A stretch of DNA of 64,000 nt from Gonapodya sp. JEL0774 (lineage: Eukaryota; Monoblepharomycota; Monoblepharidomycetes; Monoblepharidales; Gonapodyaceae): assembly GCA_027604505.1 (NCBI GenBank), contig JADIIX010000107.1:1-64000 (forward strand), read 5' to 3'. Position numbers and translations under genes: made by a program. This document shows positions 33,269 through 45,814 of the stretch, piece by piece. The notes beneath the pieces were generated by a model, which saw only the letters and a program-made list of their open reading frames with translations, did no database searches and was not told the origin of the DNA. The first letter of the stretch is position 1, and every line of letters begins with the position of its first letter.

Positions 33269-35343
33269 TTAGCCCTTCAATGCATCCAGCAAAATGTTGA
33301 CTTTCTCTAGAGCCAATCGAGGCTGATACTTATACGACATCAAGTAAACCTGAATCTCAGCGGCCGAAAACGCTTTCTCGGGTATCCGAGATGAGAAATT
33401 TTCAGCCAGCTCGTCGAGTTCCGCCTTGCTCAGCACTTCGGCCTCCTTGCTTTCCTTTTTTGTGGTTTCTTGATCATCATCATCAGCCACCTTGACTCCC
33501 TCCAAGGCCAATTTCATCCGCTGGGCAGCCGGAGCATCCTCTACACCGAAGAAGTTTTTGTAGAGGTTCTTGGCCTGGACACGACTCGCTTTATCGAAGC
33601 GAACACGAACATCAATGCGACCAGGTCGGATGAGAGCAGGGTCGAGTTGCTCAATATGATTTGTGCTTTTGGTAGAAGAGCCAAATACCGACAGTGCATC
33701 AATAAAGAGTCAATTGATTTGGTCATAGGCCAGGTAGCGTACTGCACTCACGTCATGCAAAGAATCCTGCCCTCCTGTGCTGCAACGCCGTCGATGGCAT
33801 TCAACAGACCGGAGAAAGTGATCCCTCTCGGAGTGCTATCATTGTTCCCTGCTTTGCCAGACTTCTCCTTATCCTCATCGCCGTCTAGCTGTTGCGCATC
33901 CCTGCTCTTGAAAGCTGCGTCCACATCTTCCAACAAGAGAACCGCGTGCGCGGGAGTCTCACACATCAGATCCAAAAGCATCTGATCCGTGAGATTCTTG
34001 TTGGACAGACTGATCACGTAGATGTTGAAGCGAAGGTGTCCAGCAAGGGCGGCAATGAACGAGGTCTATGCTCGGGGACCGAATTGGGGGGAGAAATGAG
34101 CATTGGACGATCTTTCAAGGCGGTCAGTTTATGCAAAATCACCTTCCCAGTGCCCGGAGGACCATAGAGAAGGTAACCCCTTCGATAAGGGATTCCCCGA
34201 TCCGCGTACCATTTCTCTGAGTGTAGGAATTCAATGACATCAGACAAGATGCGGTTCTTGAGCCCACGATCGAGGACAATCGTGGAGAGTGGACGAATCG
34301 GGCGAGACCGCTGTCGAGTTGGACATCCATTGAGTCGTTGTGACACTTGTAGCAATCCAACGAATCGGTATTCTACCCACCGTACGCCTCCAATCACCGT
34401 ACTGATCCGAGGAGTGAACCACCGTCCTCCCCTTTTCCGCTTCGAGCCACTTCTTCTGCGCCTCGTTCACGAGCTGCTCGATGATGGCGCGACTCCCGAA
34501 CGCGGAGATGGTGATGACCTCGGTGGGGGCGACGGAAGCGCCAGATTCGTTGGGCTGGTTGCGAACGCGAGTGAGGTAGAGCAAGTGGGATTTGAACCAA
34601 ATCACGTGGGCGCCGGGATTGGGCAAGTAGTACACGGGCTGGAGGTCGTCGGGGTCCTTGAAGATGGTGAGATCGTCGCCGCCCATGTGCAATTCCGACC
34701 GCCGTCCTGCAATGTCAGAAACTACAGAGAAACGGGTTGTGGTGCGGGAGCTGGGATGGTCTGCTAAGAACCCGAGAATCCAACTGGTGGGTTGGCGTTG
34801 GATGGATACGGCGCCGACATGAAAAAATGAAAAGCAAAAAATCATGTAAATCAGAACACATCAAGATTGCAGATACGTTCTCTTCTTGACTCAGAATTTC
34901 ATTTACTCACGAAAAGGTGTTATCTCTGTCATCAAACTCTGCTGTGACGATCCAATCCCGTTTGACGGACTCAATACAATAGTCCACGAACCTCATGAAA
35001 AAGGCGAAGACGGCACCCAAGATGGCAAGAGTTACACCTGAAAATTGATAGAGAAGGGTTGATGACCATAATCGCAAGAATCGGTCAGAGGATTGTCGTT
35101 TAGGACGCGGAAACGTTCCAAAGGGCGATCTCTTTTCAACTCACCTCCCGCGGTGAACTGATTCCCCCAATCGATGACCGAAACGCTCTTCCAGAGTGCC
35201 TCCTTCATCACTCCTGCCCCGTTGAGCACCAGCGAATGTGTGACGTTGTCGAACATAGTGGTCGGAACCGCCTCTAAGACCGCGCAGGCACCGGGAAAGA
35301 GCGATCCGGAGGCAGCGTGAGTGCGGAGGGAGGTCAAATTCAT
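33269..35343 (-). CDS. BCS1: Mitochondrial AAA chaperone BCS1 (complex III Rieske protein assembly)
   Basis: BCS1 translocates the folded Rieske iron-sulfur protein across the inner membrane during cytochrome bc1 assembly. The ATG at 35343 opens an N-terminal segment ending [14 protein letters not shown]; exon 2 (35040-34913) supplies [19 protein letters not shown], the single membrane helix. The BCS1-specific middle follows: [27 protein letters not shown] and [17 protein letters not shown]. The AAA module has [11 protein letters not shown] (Walker A, near 34160), [12 protein letters not shown] (Walker B, near 33930) and [17 protein letters not shown]. The C-terminal part is [20 protein letters not shown] and ends [10 protein letters not shown] at 33269. 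About five introns. The 30-residue acidic insert near [12 protein letters not shown] is unremarkable for the family. Confidence 0.9.
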
Positions 35344-35701
35344 TCGAGAACCCACGAGAGGTGGATGTGATGGGGACTCACGGGGTGTTGCTTTATATGT
35401 GTGTTCGAGGGAGAGGGGCAAGTGTCCCTTTTGATCTCGCCTGCCCTCAGCATAAACATTCAACATGCAGGGCGAGAGGAAGGGCAAATGCGAGAATGTT
35501 TCACAGTGTACTCTATGCATAATGCCATCAAGTATAAGGAGTAACCACTGCAGTATCGTGTTCAACCATGTGATAGGTTTGGTAGCCAGACGACGAGTAC
35601 ATGATCGACGACTGAAAATCCTAAGCCTTTCAGTAACAAAAATACATAGTACGATCAAAAACTGCGTGCAATGACAAACCAATAACATTGTTTGCGCATG
35701 T
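35344..35701. promoter_or_regulatory. Short gap between BCS1 start and the DUF1349 gene stop
   Basis: About 360 bp upstream of BCS1. No separate gene was recognised. A frame continues upstream of the BCS1 ATG but has no conserved content. Confidence 0.45.
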
Positions 35702-36361
35702 CTATGATCCGTCTCTCAAATCTGATGGGGCACCAACTTCGAACTTAATCTGGTCAAACGTCGTCTGGCAACCATCACCCTTGGGTGCCTGGACCTCGAA
35801 TCCAACCTTATCCTTCGCGTCCTCACTCTCCCCTTCATCGCCCAGAGTGAAGTATCTCAACAAACTCCACCAACGCGGTTCCTCGGCACCACCATCGAGA
35901 TTCTCGGTGGACGCATGCAAGGCCCACGCTCGGCCGGATCTGGTGATTCGGAACCAAATCACGTTGCCGTCGACGAGGAAGTGGTTGGAATCGTCCGACC
36001 TGCCACGGGTGACGACTGTTACGGCGCTAGGTTTGTGCTGTGGGGTGAATTCGAAGCAGAGTTTGGCCCATGTATCAACGGATCGGTGAATGATGAGAAC
36101 GCCCGCGTCGAACGTGGAGTTGAATCCGACGGTGAGACGGGCCGTCAAGCGGAAATCACCGGTGGGAGGGATCCCGAGGAGCTTGGACGCGTCTGAGATT
36201 CCATTGAGATCGCCAAACGGGTTTGTCGGGGGCAGAAACATATCAGTTTTGGCGGGGGCGGTGGCTGTGAGGCGGCCGTCAGTGAAGGTCCAGCTTGCAG
36301 CAGGCCCGTGGGGGGAGAAGGTGAAGGGAACAGTGGGAATGGTCGTCACGGACGATGCCAT
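35702..36361 (-). CDS. DUF1349 family protein, intronless
   Basis: A 219-residue protein from the ATG at 36361 (MASSVTTIPTVPFTFSPHGP). The fold expected for DUF1349 is a concanavalin-A-like jelly roll. Visible family signatures are SWTFTDGRLTATAPAKTD, GDFRLTARLTVGFNSTFDAG, VLIIHRSVDTWAKLCFEFTP, SAVTVVTRGRSDDSNH and the late WFRITRSGRAWALHAS. The exact reaction or ligand of this family is not established. No signal peptide is visible, so a cytosolic location is likely. It is divergent from RPS12 with about 990 bp between the start codons. Confidence 0.78.
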   Translation of the reverse strand: MASSVTTIPTVPFTFSPHGPAASWTFTDGRLTATAPAKTDMFLPPTNPFGDLNGISDASKLLGIPPTGDFRLTARLTVGFNSTFDAGVLIIHRSVDTWAKLCFEFTPQHKPSAVTVVTRGRSDDSNHFLVDGNVIWFRITRSGRAWALHASTENLDGGAEEPRWWSLLRYFTLGDEGESEDAKDKVGFEVQAPKGDGCQTTFDQIKFEVGAPSDLRDGS

Positions 36362-37349
36362 ATTGTGTGTCACCAAATGATGTTTCCAAGATCTTTTTTG
36401 ATGCCAACGAATCTATTTGTCTGAGCGCTGCCAGGATGGAGGAATATGAATCTTGAGGATGATTTGCATTGATCCCCAGCCAACGATGCGGGCCTCGCTC
36501 CCGCTGAACCGCATTCACCATATCACTGCACTACAGCAAACATACGAGTGCTACAAAATGAGGCATTTGCTTCAGACCTTACCTTGCACTTGCATCTTTA
36601 CGGCTATAACTATTAACAACATTGTCAGTATTCTTGTTAGGCTGAGCCTTGCGGGTCTCATATTCTGCGGAAATCTGTTGCATTTGCGAAGTTCTCGCAC
36701 GCATACTTATCCCAGGTACACTTTTCGTATTGTACTACAAAGTGGACGACACCATAAATAAGTGGCAATATGGCTCGTGCACCGACCACCCACCACCTCC
36801 TCACCGACAACATCCATCGATCCAACCCCGGGACACACACAGGTCGGTTGAGATCGCATTCGTATCCATCCACACTCATCTCATTGCGGACACTTTCCCA
36901 TGCTCTGTTCTGCCCAACCAAACGAAACACCCACTCGTCTCCTCTTACTCCCCAATCCCCACACCAACTTCACATTCTCCGCTTATTCTTTATCCAGCCC
37001 CTCACATTCTCGGCACTTTTCGCCCAGTAAAAACGCATAATTGCGTGGTTCTATCACTCATCACATGTGCGTTCTTTATATTCGCTCCGGTCGATTGGAA
37101 GTGAGATTTGAATGATGCGGAAGGCCGACGTATTGATTCCAGTCCAAACTGGCTCTAGTCGTGTACGTGGAAGCGGGAACGGGATGAATGGAAAGGCCAG
37201 ACCCTGGAGTTTCCGGATATCCTTACTCTCCCTCCTTCCGCGAGTGTCTCCACTCTACTAACCACGTCCATCACCATCCACCCCACAACCCTCTCTGCCT
37301 CCCCTCAAAACCTCACAGTGAAGAAGCTGCCCTAGAACCCTCCCCAAAA
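36362..37349. promoter_or_regulatory. Divergent intergenic region between DUF1349 gene and RPS12
   Basis: About 990 bp. No gene was recognised. It should hold the RPS12 promoter and 5' leader; the part just before the RPS12 ATG is pyrimidine-rich, as is common for ribosomal protein genes. No specific site is claimed. Confidence 0.45.
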
Positions 37350-38121
37350 ATGGCAGACGGAGATGTGGAAATCGGAGATGTTGAGGAGGCCCAAACCGCC
37401 GAGGATGTTGTCGAGGTCGCTGCTGAGTCCACCCCCGCTGGCGCCTCCATGTCCGTCGAAGAGGCACTCCAGGAGGTCCTCAAGCACTCCATGTACGTCG
37501 ACGGACTTGCCCGTGGCTTCCGTGAGACCGTCAAGGCCCTCGACAAGCGCCAGGCCCAGCTCTGCGTCCTCGCAGAGTCTCTCGACGACCCCCACGGCCC
37601 CGCCATGGTCAAGCTCATCGAGGCCCTCTGCACCGAGCACGGCGTCAAGTTGATTCGCGTGCCTGACCACATGAAGCTCGGCGAGTGGGTCGGCCTCTAC
37701 AAGCTAGACAAGGATGGTAACCCACGCAAGGTCGTCCGCTGCTCGTGCTGCGCTGTTCGCAACTTTGGCGAGGACTCCGCTGCCATGGCTGTGCTCCAGG
37801 AGGTGAGTTGTGTGTGTGTGAGATTGTGGTGTGTGTGCCTGTGGGCGCTAGTTGACCCGAAAATATGTGTTGGTGAGAGTTGGGCGAGATCAGACGAGCC
37901 ATTTTGCCTGGGACTGTGTTTTCAACGAAGTGATGGGTGAACTTTTGTTTCTTGCGCCTTCTAATTCGTGCTCATGGCACAGCGGGGGTGGGGATCGTGT
38001 GTGCACGGTGTCCTGCCGTCCCCATTCGTCTGTCGTCACCACAACAATTCCCACACCGCAAACACACTCTCACCATCCTGTACTCTCCTTTTATCCACCA
38101 CAGCACTTCAAGTCCCGCTAA
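37350..38121 (+). CDS. RPS12: 40S ribosomal protein S12 (eS12)
   Basis: Exon 1 (37350-37802) ends CTC CAG GAG before GTGAGT. Exon 2 (38104-38121) supplies HFKSR and the stop. The product is 156 residues. The conserved eS12 core is clear: [70 protein letters not shown] and [17 protein letters not shown]. The 30-residue N-terminus is acidic ([20 protein letters not shown]) and longer than in animals. The C-terminal HFKSR matches the family end YFKxK. The intron is 301 bp, long for this window. Codon use is strongly biased to C-ending codons, as expected of a highly expressed gene. Confidence 0.96.
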
Positions 38122-38444
38122 ATCCATTGTGCCCGGATCACATGCTTCCCCACCTGAACCTCCCCATCTTCACACCCGCGCTTCATCAGGGACCTGCTCT
38201 TTTGGCGTTGCGTAGAAGTGTTATGTGTGGTTCGGCGTTGTGGTGTAGGGTTATGGTGGATAATATACGGGCAATTGCACTTACCGATGATTGCAGATCC
38301 AAAACTGCCAAACTCTGAAAGAACTGGTAGTGTGTGTTGGATGCACTGGTGCAAATGTGATCGCCTCTTATTATTATTATGTAAGTTATTGAGTGTCGAG
38401 GAGGTTCGCGAAGCACTCGCCATTCCCCACCACACGAACGACGG
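38122..38444. other. Intergenic between RPS12 and JJJ1
   Basis: About 320 bp with no recognised gene. Confidence 0.5.
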
Positions 38445-41237
38445 ATGCGACCAACTAGGACAACGCAAGTGTGCTACTATGAACTACTGGGAGTTGAGAG
38501 GTGAGGATTTCCCATTTGTCTTTGATTCCAAGCTCGGGCCAGACTGGGGACGTTGAACAAGAAAGATTTCTTACCTCGCTTTCATTCCTGACCTCCACGA
38601 CGGCCTTCCTCCCCCTTTGCCTATCCCATGGCGCGTTGCACTATGGTTCTCTACTTTGCTCTTGATGATGACCGTTTAGGTCGGCCGCGCCGTGTGTGTC
38701 TCCACCTGTCTTGGTTTTGAAAGGTCCCGATCACAGTCCCTGACCCTCGCGCATCTTTGGTTTCCGGCTTCGGAACCCCTTAGCGACGAAATTCGAAAAG
38801 CATACAGACGGAAAGCTCTAGAACTCGTACGTGGAAAGTGACTCGAGTGGAGTTTTGTTCCTCAAGCCTCGTTTCGCAGCACCCTCACCACATCATCCGG
38901 ACTTTCTCAGCACCCCGACAAGGTCCTCCATCGTGGTGACGAAGAAATTTCTGTGGAGGATGCGACCAAGCGGTTTGCAGAGATTCAGCATGCCTATGAG
39001 GTTCTTTCGGATGATAACGAGCGATCGTGGTGCGTAGTAGCCAGGAGTCGGTGCCGGCAAGCAGGGCGGAGGACTCGTTCATTGATAGATAGGGGAGAGC
39101 GTAGTCGCTCACTCGCAATTTAATTGGGTGGCAGTGGTGTTCATCGACTGCTTGAGGAGCCACAGACTTACTACGGTACTATCCCCATCCCTCGACTCTA
39201 GGTACGATGCGCACCGCCACGAAATTCTCCGCTCATCATCGTATGCAGCTCACCGTGCTGGCGAAGGTGGCGACGATGACGGCGACGAACTCAATCCGGA
39301 CGATCTTTCGGATGAGTACTCGGACGGCGAAGGCAACGGCGGGGGAGCATTTTCGTCCTTCTTTGGCCGCGCCAGTCAATCGTCGTCGAGCTCAAAAAAG
39401 CGCGCTCCGACTGGTCGTGGCATTCAAACGTCGGACCTCATGCCCCTCTTCTCGACCTCCTGCTTCTCCTCCTTCTCTGACGACGATCCGGAATCCTTCT
39501 TCGCCGTCTATAGTGAGTTCTTCCGCACTGTTGAGGAGGAAGAGTCCGAAGTGCGGCGGTATCGGTTGTGGCGAGAACGACACAAGAAACGCGACGACGA
39601 TTCGGACGAGGAGGACCCAGCGTGGGCGGACACCACTTTTGCCGAAAAAACTTCGTTTGGAAAAGGGACGGATGGATTTGAGTACTGTAGGGGGTTGTAC
39701 GACAAGTTCACTAATTTCACCACGTGCAAGGAGTTTCGGTGGTGCGACAAATGGAGGTTGAGCGAGGCGCCAGATAGGAGGGTGAGGAGGGCTATGGAAA
39801 AAGAGAATAAGAAGGCTAGAGATACGGCGAGGCAAGAGTACGTGAGCACAGGTGAGCGACTTTTGCGGGGTGCGAAGCGGATTGTGCCTCCACTTCACCG
39901 GTTTCCTTCCATACCACAAAGTCCGCCGCTTGGCCACTCAAATCCGCTCAATGGACCCCCGCTACAAAGTCTACCTCGCCACTCAACGCGCTCGAGCAGC
40001 CGAGCAACGCGCTGCTGCCGAGGCTGCCCGCAAGAGGGAGAAGCTTGAACGCGCGGACCGCGCCAAGTCGTACGTGGCGCCAGACTGGGCGCGAACCGAA
40101 TATGACGAGCTTGAAGCGTTGAGCCATGACGAGGCAGCCAAGGGGAGCGACGAGGACGACGAAGGCAGGTTTTGCGTAGCTTGTGACAGGTCGTTTGCCA
40201 GTGCACGGGCGTGGAGGAAGCATGAGGGGACGAAGTCGCATAAGAAGAACATGGAAGATTTGACAAGGATTATGAGAGAAGAAGATCAAGAAATGGGCGA
40301 TTTGGAGCATGCTGAGTTGGACGAGGCAAAGGCGAAGAGTGACGATGACGCGGACGAGGAGGACGTGTTCGAGGACGCACTTGAAGAAGTGAAAGTGGGC
40401 ACGGAAGCTTTGGGACTGAATGATGGTACCATTTCGAACTCGGACGACGTATCAGAAGCGACCGGGATTGTCAACGGTGGCGATCGGACCTCCCGCTCAA
40501 AGAAAAAGAAACGAAAAGCCAAGAACGCCGCTTTGGACACAGCTGTTGAGAATTCAGAAGCATCGCCATCTGCTTCTGCTTCCGGTGGAAGGAATCGAAA
40601 ACGTGGTGTTGGTGGTGCGAAGCTGGAGAAACCCGTGTCTCGCACCGGGTCCCCCACAAATGCCGCTGATACTCCCGCAACTCTTGACGGTGCGCCACGT
40701 GTAGCTCAGTCGGAACCGGACGATGTTCGTCGTGCTGCTCGGATGGCCGCGTTCCGGGCTGGTATGGATGACGGTGATTATGACGAACGGGATGGGTTTG
40801 ATGGGGAAAATATTACTACCAGCGGTGTTGTGGAGAGAAGTGGAACACTGCCTAGTGCATCTGCATCACATGTAACGGACTTCTCGCCAGTTCCTTCGAC
40901 TGGGCTACCTGCTGGTGCCGATGATTCAGACTCATCGATTCACAGGGAGAAGCGGGGGAAGAAGAAGGGACGGATAAAAAAGGGTACTTCGCAGACATTG
41001 AGACCAACCGTGGTTCTGGCGGCGTCGGTGGCACCGGTTCCTCCGCCTTCCGTTTCGTCAGAGGCGACGAGTTGGCGGTGCAACGTGTGCGTGGCTGAGT
41101 TCCCTACACGGAACCAACTCTTCACGCATGTGAAAAAAAATGGACATGCGGTTGCCGTGCCCGTGCCTTTGGCTGGTGGCGTCGGAAAGATGGAAGACGC
41201 TGGGACGGGTAAGAAAGGTAAGAGGGGAAAGAAGTGA
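38445..41237 (+). CDS. JJJ1: DnaJ homolog subfamily C member 21 / Jjj1, 60S biogenesis co-chaperone
   Basis: Cytosolic J-protein acting with Hsp70 in recycling of pre-60S shuttling factors. Exons 38445-38500, 38784-38826, 38911-39029, 39202-39851 and 39922-41237 sum to 2184 nt, 727 residues plus stop. The J domain is split over four exons: CYYELLGVE, DEIRKAYRRKALEL, HPDK, and RFAEIQHAYEVLSDDNERSWYDAHR. The Jjj1-specific middle has CFSSFSDDDPESFFAVYSEF and GLYDKFTNFTTCKEF. Then come VRRLATQIRSMDPRYKVYLA and two C2H2 fingers of the U1/JAZ type: CVACDRSFASARAWRKHEGT with SH, and CNVCVAEFPTRNQLFTHVKK with GH. The C-terminus is Lys-rich. The loop before DEIRK is about five residues short; the in-frame ASEPL lies just upstream of the acceptor used here. 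Confidence 0.92.
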
Positions 41238-41414
41238 TCAGGCAGCTTTCGTAAAAACCTTCCATGTGTAGTGACATCACTATCTAGACTCTGTAATAGT
41301 CATTAGAACACATGGCACACTGAGGAAAAAATTTTCAATTTTTCGTTGTTGCAGTTATTCGATGTTGTTGCAGTGGCGGTTGTGCCGTCATGCCGGACTC
41401 TATCAGACCCTCCA

Positions 41415-43297
41415 ATGACCTCTAATCGAATCACTGACTATGCGCCTTTCATATCGAAGCGCAGCGCTGCCCGGAAGCCATCTGCCGTTCGCGCTTTGCA
41501 GCCGTTGCTTGCGATCCCCGGAATGGTTTGTTCTTCCACAAACGAGCAGAATTCATCAACTGGATCGTCCTTCAAAGAGTGTTGACGCTTTTCTGCTCTT
41601 TGATTGTCGCTAGATCTCCCTCGGAGGCGGTTACCCAGATACCGCAACCTTTCCATTCGAGTCAGTGTCGATGAAGCTTAAGACCGGTGAAACGCTCGAG
41701 ATTGGAAAGGAGGATATGGCAAAGGTGCTCCAATACAACTCAACAGTATGTCTTGGATTGGGCTCAAAGTTTCGGAAAGATCGGCAGATGCCCACTCAGA
41801 AGGTCTCAAATGAACTACAACTGGAAAACGTGTATTCGCAACCCAGGCTGGCCTTCCCAACCTTGTCACCTGGTTACGAGATCTTCAGATTATATTGCAT
41901 AAACCTCCTCTCGCTGACATCGAATGGGATATTTGCGTGACGACAGGGAGTCAGGATGGGCTTTCAAAGGCGTTCGAGATGCTTCTCGAACCAGGCGACC
42001 CAGTACTTATGGAAACGCCCGCATATTCCGGAGTTTTATCTATTTTGAGACCGATGGGGGTACAGTTTGTGGGTGAGCTGAGAGTGCTGAGATGCAGGGA
42101 TGTGCACCTCTCAGCACCGTTTCACTGGTCATCTGCAGAGTGCCCCGCGGATTCAGATGGCCTCAACCCATCGGATCTTCGCCGAATTCTCTCCACTTGG
42201 CCTTCCTCGAAAGGTCCCCGTCCGCGAGTTCTTTATACTGTACCAGAAGGAGGGAACCCTACCGGTCTATCAACCACGTGGGAGAGGAAAAAGGAGGTTT
42301 ACTCAGTCTGCTCGGAGTTTGGTGTAATAATTTTGGAGGATGGTGGGTGGGGCTGTCGTTAGAACCTGCTGTAGAGGTTTATCTGGGAAGGGTGGAGCGC
42401 AGTTTTCCCGCTCATCCATCCGAAGTTTGGTCTTAATCAGAGGATTTTATCTGGGTTTGCTAGCAGTGTGCTTTTCGTTACATCCTGTTATCACCCTTTC
42501 TCGTCATTTCTTCTTCCGATCAATTCAGATCCCTACTACCTCCTCCAGTTCTGCGACCCTCCCAAACCATCTTACTTGTCGATTGATGGTGAAGGCAGGG
42601 TACTACGATTCGATTCCTTCTCGAAAGTATTGAGTAGCGGGATACGAGTGGGATGGTGCACTGGACCAAAACCGTTGATTGAAAGGATTGTGTTGCATGG
42701 ACAGGTGAAGGCGAGACAAGAATGGTGGTGCGCTGCGACACCGACCAAACTGACTGCTTTTGCAATTGTGAAGGCATCCAACCTCCACCCATCCAATCTC
42801 TCTCAACAGCTTGTGGCATCGTACCTCGCCCACCTCGGTCATTCCGCTTACCTTGCCCACGCTCGGACCGTCCGGGATCACTACTCACACAAGCGAGATG
42901 CATTCATTCGCCTTGCGGAGAGGCACCTCGGTGGGGCGAACATGGCGGCAGAGTGGGTGGAGCCAAAGGCAGGAATGTTCGTCTGGTTGAAACTTGTGGG
43001 AATTAAGGATTCGGGGAAACTGGTTAGGGAGAAGGCTGTGGAGAGAAAAGTTCTTTTATTGCCGGGTGAAGTGAGTGTGCGGTATTTATTTTTATTATGT
43101 TCGAGGGTGTTGAACAAGACTGCGGTTCTTGCGGGACACGTCAGGAATTCATTCCAAATGGAGGTCCGACCCCTTATGTTCGGGCCGCATTTTCAACTGC
43201 ATCCGAGAGTCAGATGGACGAAGCGCTCAAAAGGTTGGGTGAGCTTGTCCGAACGGAGAGGGAGGCAGACCCTGCGACAGAAAAAGCAAATTCGTAG
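41415..43297 (+). CDS. Class I aminotransferase of the kynurenine/alpha-aminoadipate type (Aro8-like)
   Basis: PLP-dependent transaminase; relatives act on aromatic amino acids, kynurenine or 2-aminoadipate in lysine synthesis. The ATG at 41415 opens NRITDYAPFISKRSAARKPS, then after an intron (donor after 41524) ISLGGGYPDTATFPFES. Later parts are WDICVTTGSQDGLSKAFEML, PVLMETPAYSGVLSIL, LYTVPEGGNPTGLS, then RFDSFSKVLSSGIRVGW with the PLP lysine (SFSK, near 42625) and TGPKPLIERIVLHGQVKA. The C-terminal domain has PKAGMFVWLKLVGIKD and TPYVRAAFSTASESQMDEA. The stop is at 43297. All catalytic residues seen in the family are present. Substrate cannot be fixed from sequence. Not clustered with other lysine or aromatic pathway genes. 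Confidence 0.92.
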
Positions 43298-43658
43298 AAC
43301 CAGCTGCATATTAAAACTACAGATCAAGACTACCGAACTGTTCCCCATTACTTGGAAAGACAAGTCCACATGGTTGTCCTTCCAGGTTTAGTGCATAGCT
43401 AGTTGTTGAACTCACACAACGGCGAGTCACCAGAAGCCCCCTGTACCCGGCATTCACAGCTTTGATTTATGTACTACCAAACCCGTTCAGGATTCTGAGT
43501 TGGATGTAATAGAAAATTCTTTCCTCTACACTCATCGAACCTCGAAATATACCTTCATGGCTCCCTCCAGGCTGTTACTGTATGTAGACTCGTGAGGTGA
43601 CAAGAGGCACAGCATTTTATTGAACAACAGCCGAATACAAGAACCCACAAGAATCTCA

Positions 43659-45814
43659 ATGCCCACCCCCTCGGGACCGATTGCAATACCGGCACCATCG
43701 CGCCCATCGACGGACGATCCTCATCCTGTTGCGAGAACTCCGTCTTTCCCGTTGGGTGGGAGTTCTCTGGACACCCTCTCAACATCTCCTGCTCACAGAC
43801 GAACAAAATCTCTGAGACCGTTTGAGACTTCAGAAATCAAGATTCTTTTGGTGGAAAACGTTTCACAGACGGCCGTCAACCTCTTCAAAGCTGCTGGATA
43901 CCAGGTGAGAAACTCTCGTTGGAATATTTGAGATGTTCGCGAGACCTCGAGGAAGCCACAAATCCAGCCGGAGCTATTTTTACTCCCATCGGCGTGTTGT
44001 GGCCGTTCCAAGCCTCCAGCAGAGTTTTGAGATGGTTTCGTGGATCTCGCTACATTGGAAGCAACTCTCTGGCTTAGCTATTCTAATCAGTTTTTGCTGC
44101 TCTCTCTGCAGGTCGAACACCACGTCAAAGCCCTCCCCCCCTCCGACCTCATCAATAAACTTAAGAATGGTGGATTCCATGCTCTCGGCATCCGGAGCAA
44201 AACAAACCTCACTGCGGAAGTTTTGAGACACGCCAGCAAGTTACTGGTTGTTGGTTGCTTTTGCATTGGGACGAATCAGGTGGACTTGGAATATGCGGCG
44301 ACACATGGGGTGCGTACCAGTGGCATCCTCTCCTTCGGGTCCAGGATGGTACAGGGAGTCACACGTGACCAACATTGGAGGGGCGGAACTGATTTCGCTT
44401 GAATTTGCAATGAGATTCTTGCCGGTACTTTGAACTAAACCCTGTTGCTGGTCTTTCTCTGCAGATTGCTGTTTTTAATTCCCCCTTCAGTAATACCCGA
44501 TCAGTCGCTGAGATGGTCGTCGGGGAAATGATTGCGCTGGCCAGGCAACTGGGGGACAGGAATAGGGAGATGGCAGGTGGTGTCTGGAACAAGGCGAGTG
44601 AATGCCCGTAGTGTATAATTTTTCGGCCACATTCTCGCAAAATTACAAGCCATTGTCCTTCAGGTCTCTTCACCCTGCTACGAACTCCGTGGCAAGCGCC
44701 TCGGCATCGTCGGCTATGGCCATATTGGGTCCCAGTTATCCGTTCTCGCCGAAGCAATGGGTTTGCAAGTGTTCGCCTACGATGTTGTCCAACGTGTGCA
44801 ACTGGGCGCAGCCCGGACATGCACAACCCTCGAGGAGCTTCTGAAGTCAGCGGATTTCGTGACACTACATGTTCCCGAGACCCCTGAGACGAAGAATATG
44901 ATTGGCGCCAGGGAGATTTCGCTGATGAAGAAAGGATCGTATTTGATTAACGCCAGTCGTGGTACAGTTGTTGACCTCAAAGCGCTGTCAATAGCACTCA
45001 AGGAAGGGCACTTGGCCGGTGCAGCAGTAGATGTGTTTCCGGTGGAGCCGGCGGCTAACGGCAAAGGTTTTGAAACGGAGTTGATCGGATGCCCAAATAC
45101 GATCTTGACGCCGCACATAGGTGGGTGAACAGAAAGTAAGGAGAGGGGGGTGCTGATGACGATGGAACTATGGAAACTCAACCCCGCTGTGCCTGCCCAA
45201 AATCTCTCATCCACCCCTGTCCTGTCGTCGCCTACAAGGTGGCTCCACCGAAGAAGCTCAATCAGCCATTGGTATTGAAGTTGCCACCGCACTCACAAAG
45301 TACCTCAACTCAGCTTCGACCGCTGGATCGGTCAACTTCCCTGAGGTAGATCTGCGACCTCCCCATGAAGGTACCCAGGCCGTAAGGGTAGTAAATGTAC
45401 ATCGTAATGTGCCGGGGGTGTTGAAGGTAGGAGTTTGTGCTCATGCTTCGCACAGCAGCCATTCTAATCGGCTCTTGACGTTGCATCCCGTCTAGCAAAT
45501 TAACAAAATCCTCTCTGAATATCAAATTGACAAGCAGACTTGTGATTCGCGAGGCGAGGTCGCATACCTTGTTGCTGACATAACGCTTGACCGTGAGACT
45601 GAGCTTGGGAAGATCAGCAAGGCTATTACGGAGATTAGGTACGTCTGCATGTTTTTGTTTGTGAATCGCATGTCTGAGACAGAAAACGGATTGGAATTCA
45701 CAGCGAGAATCTTCTCACACGTCTGCTGTATTGAATTTAGTGCTCTTTCGTCCAGTGTGGTGTTTAGTCGAACATACAGAAAAAGTCTAGCATTTCAGAG
45801 TTTTCTACAGATAG
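43659..45814 (+). CDS. SER33: D-3-phosphoglycerate dehydrogenase with C-terminal ACT domain
   Basis: First step of the phosphorylated serine pathway. The ATG at 43659 opens a 60-residue Ser/Pro-rich leader, then SEIKILLVENVSQTAVNLFK. Next come VVGCFCIGTNQVDLEYAATHG and IAVFNSPFSNTRSVAEMVVGE. The NAD-binding motif is GIVGYGHIGSQLSVLAEAMG (44704-44763). Catalytic Arg is in INASRGTVVD, catalytic Glu region in AAVDVFPVEP, and catalytic His in TPHIGG. The ACT domain follows (QINKILSEYQIDKQTC, VAYLVADITLD, LGKISKAITEIR). About six introns; two hold long intron-like stretches with regained frames. The last exon is my inference: AGTTTTCTACAGATAG after a CAG acceptor gives the end IRVFYR, close to the IRTRxLY tail of Ser3/Ser33. 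The stop at 45814 is therefore moderately sure. Confidence 0.9.

Noticed and set aside
39392-40657. Long minus-strand frames antisense to JJJ1
   Set aside because: They are mirror frames of a long coding exon with biased codons and show no family features.
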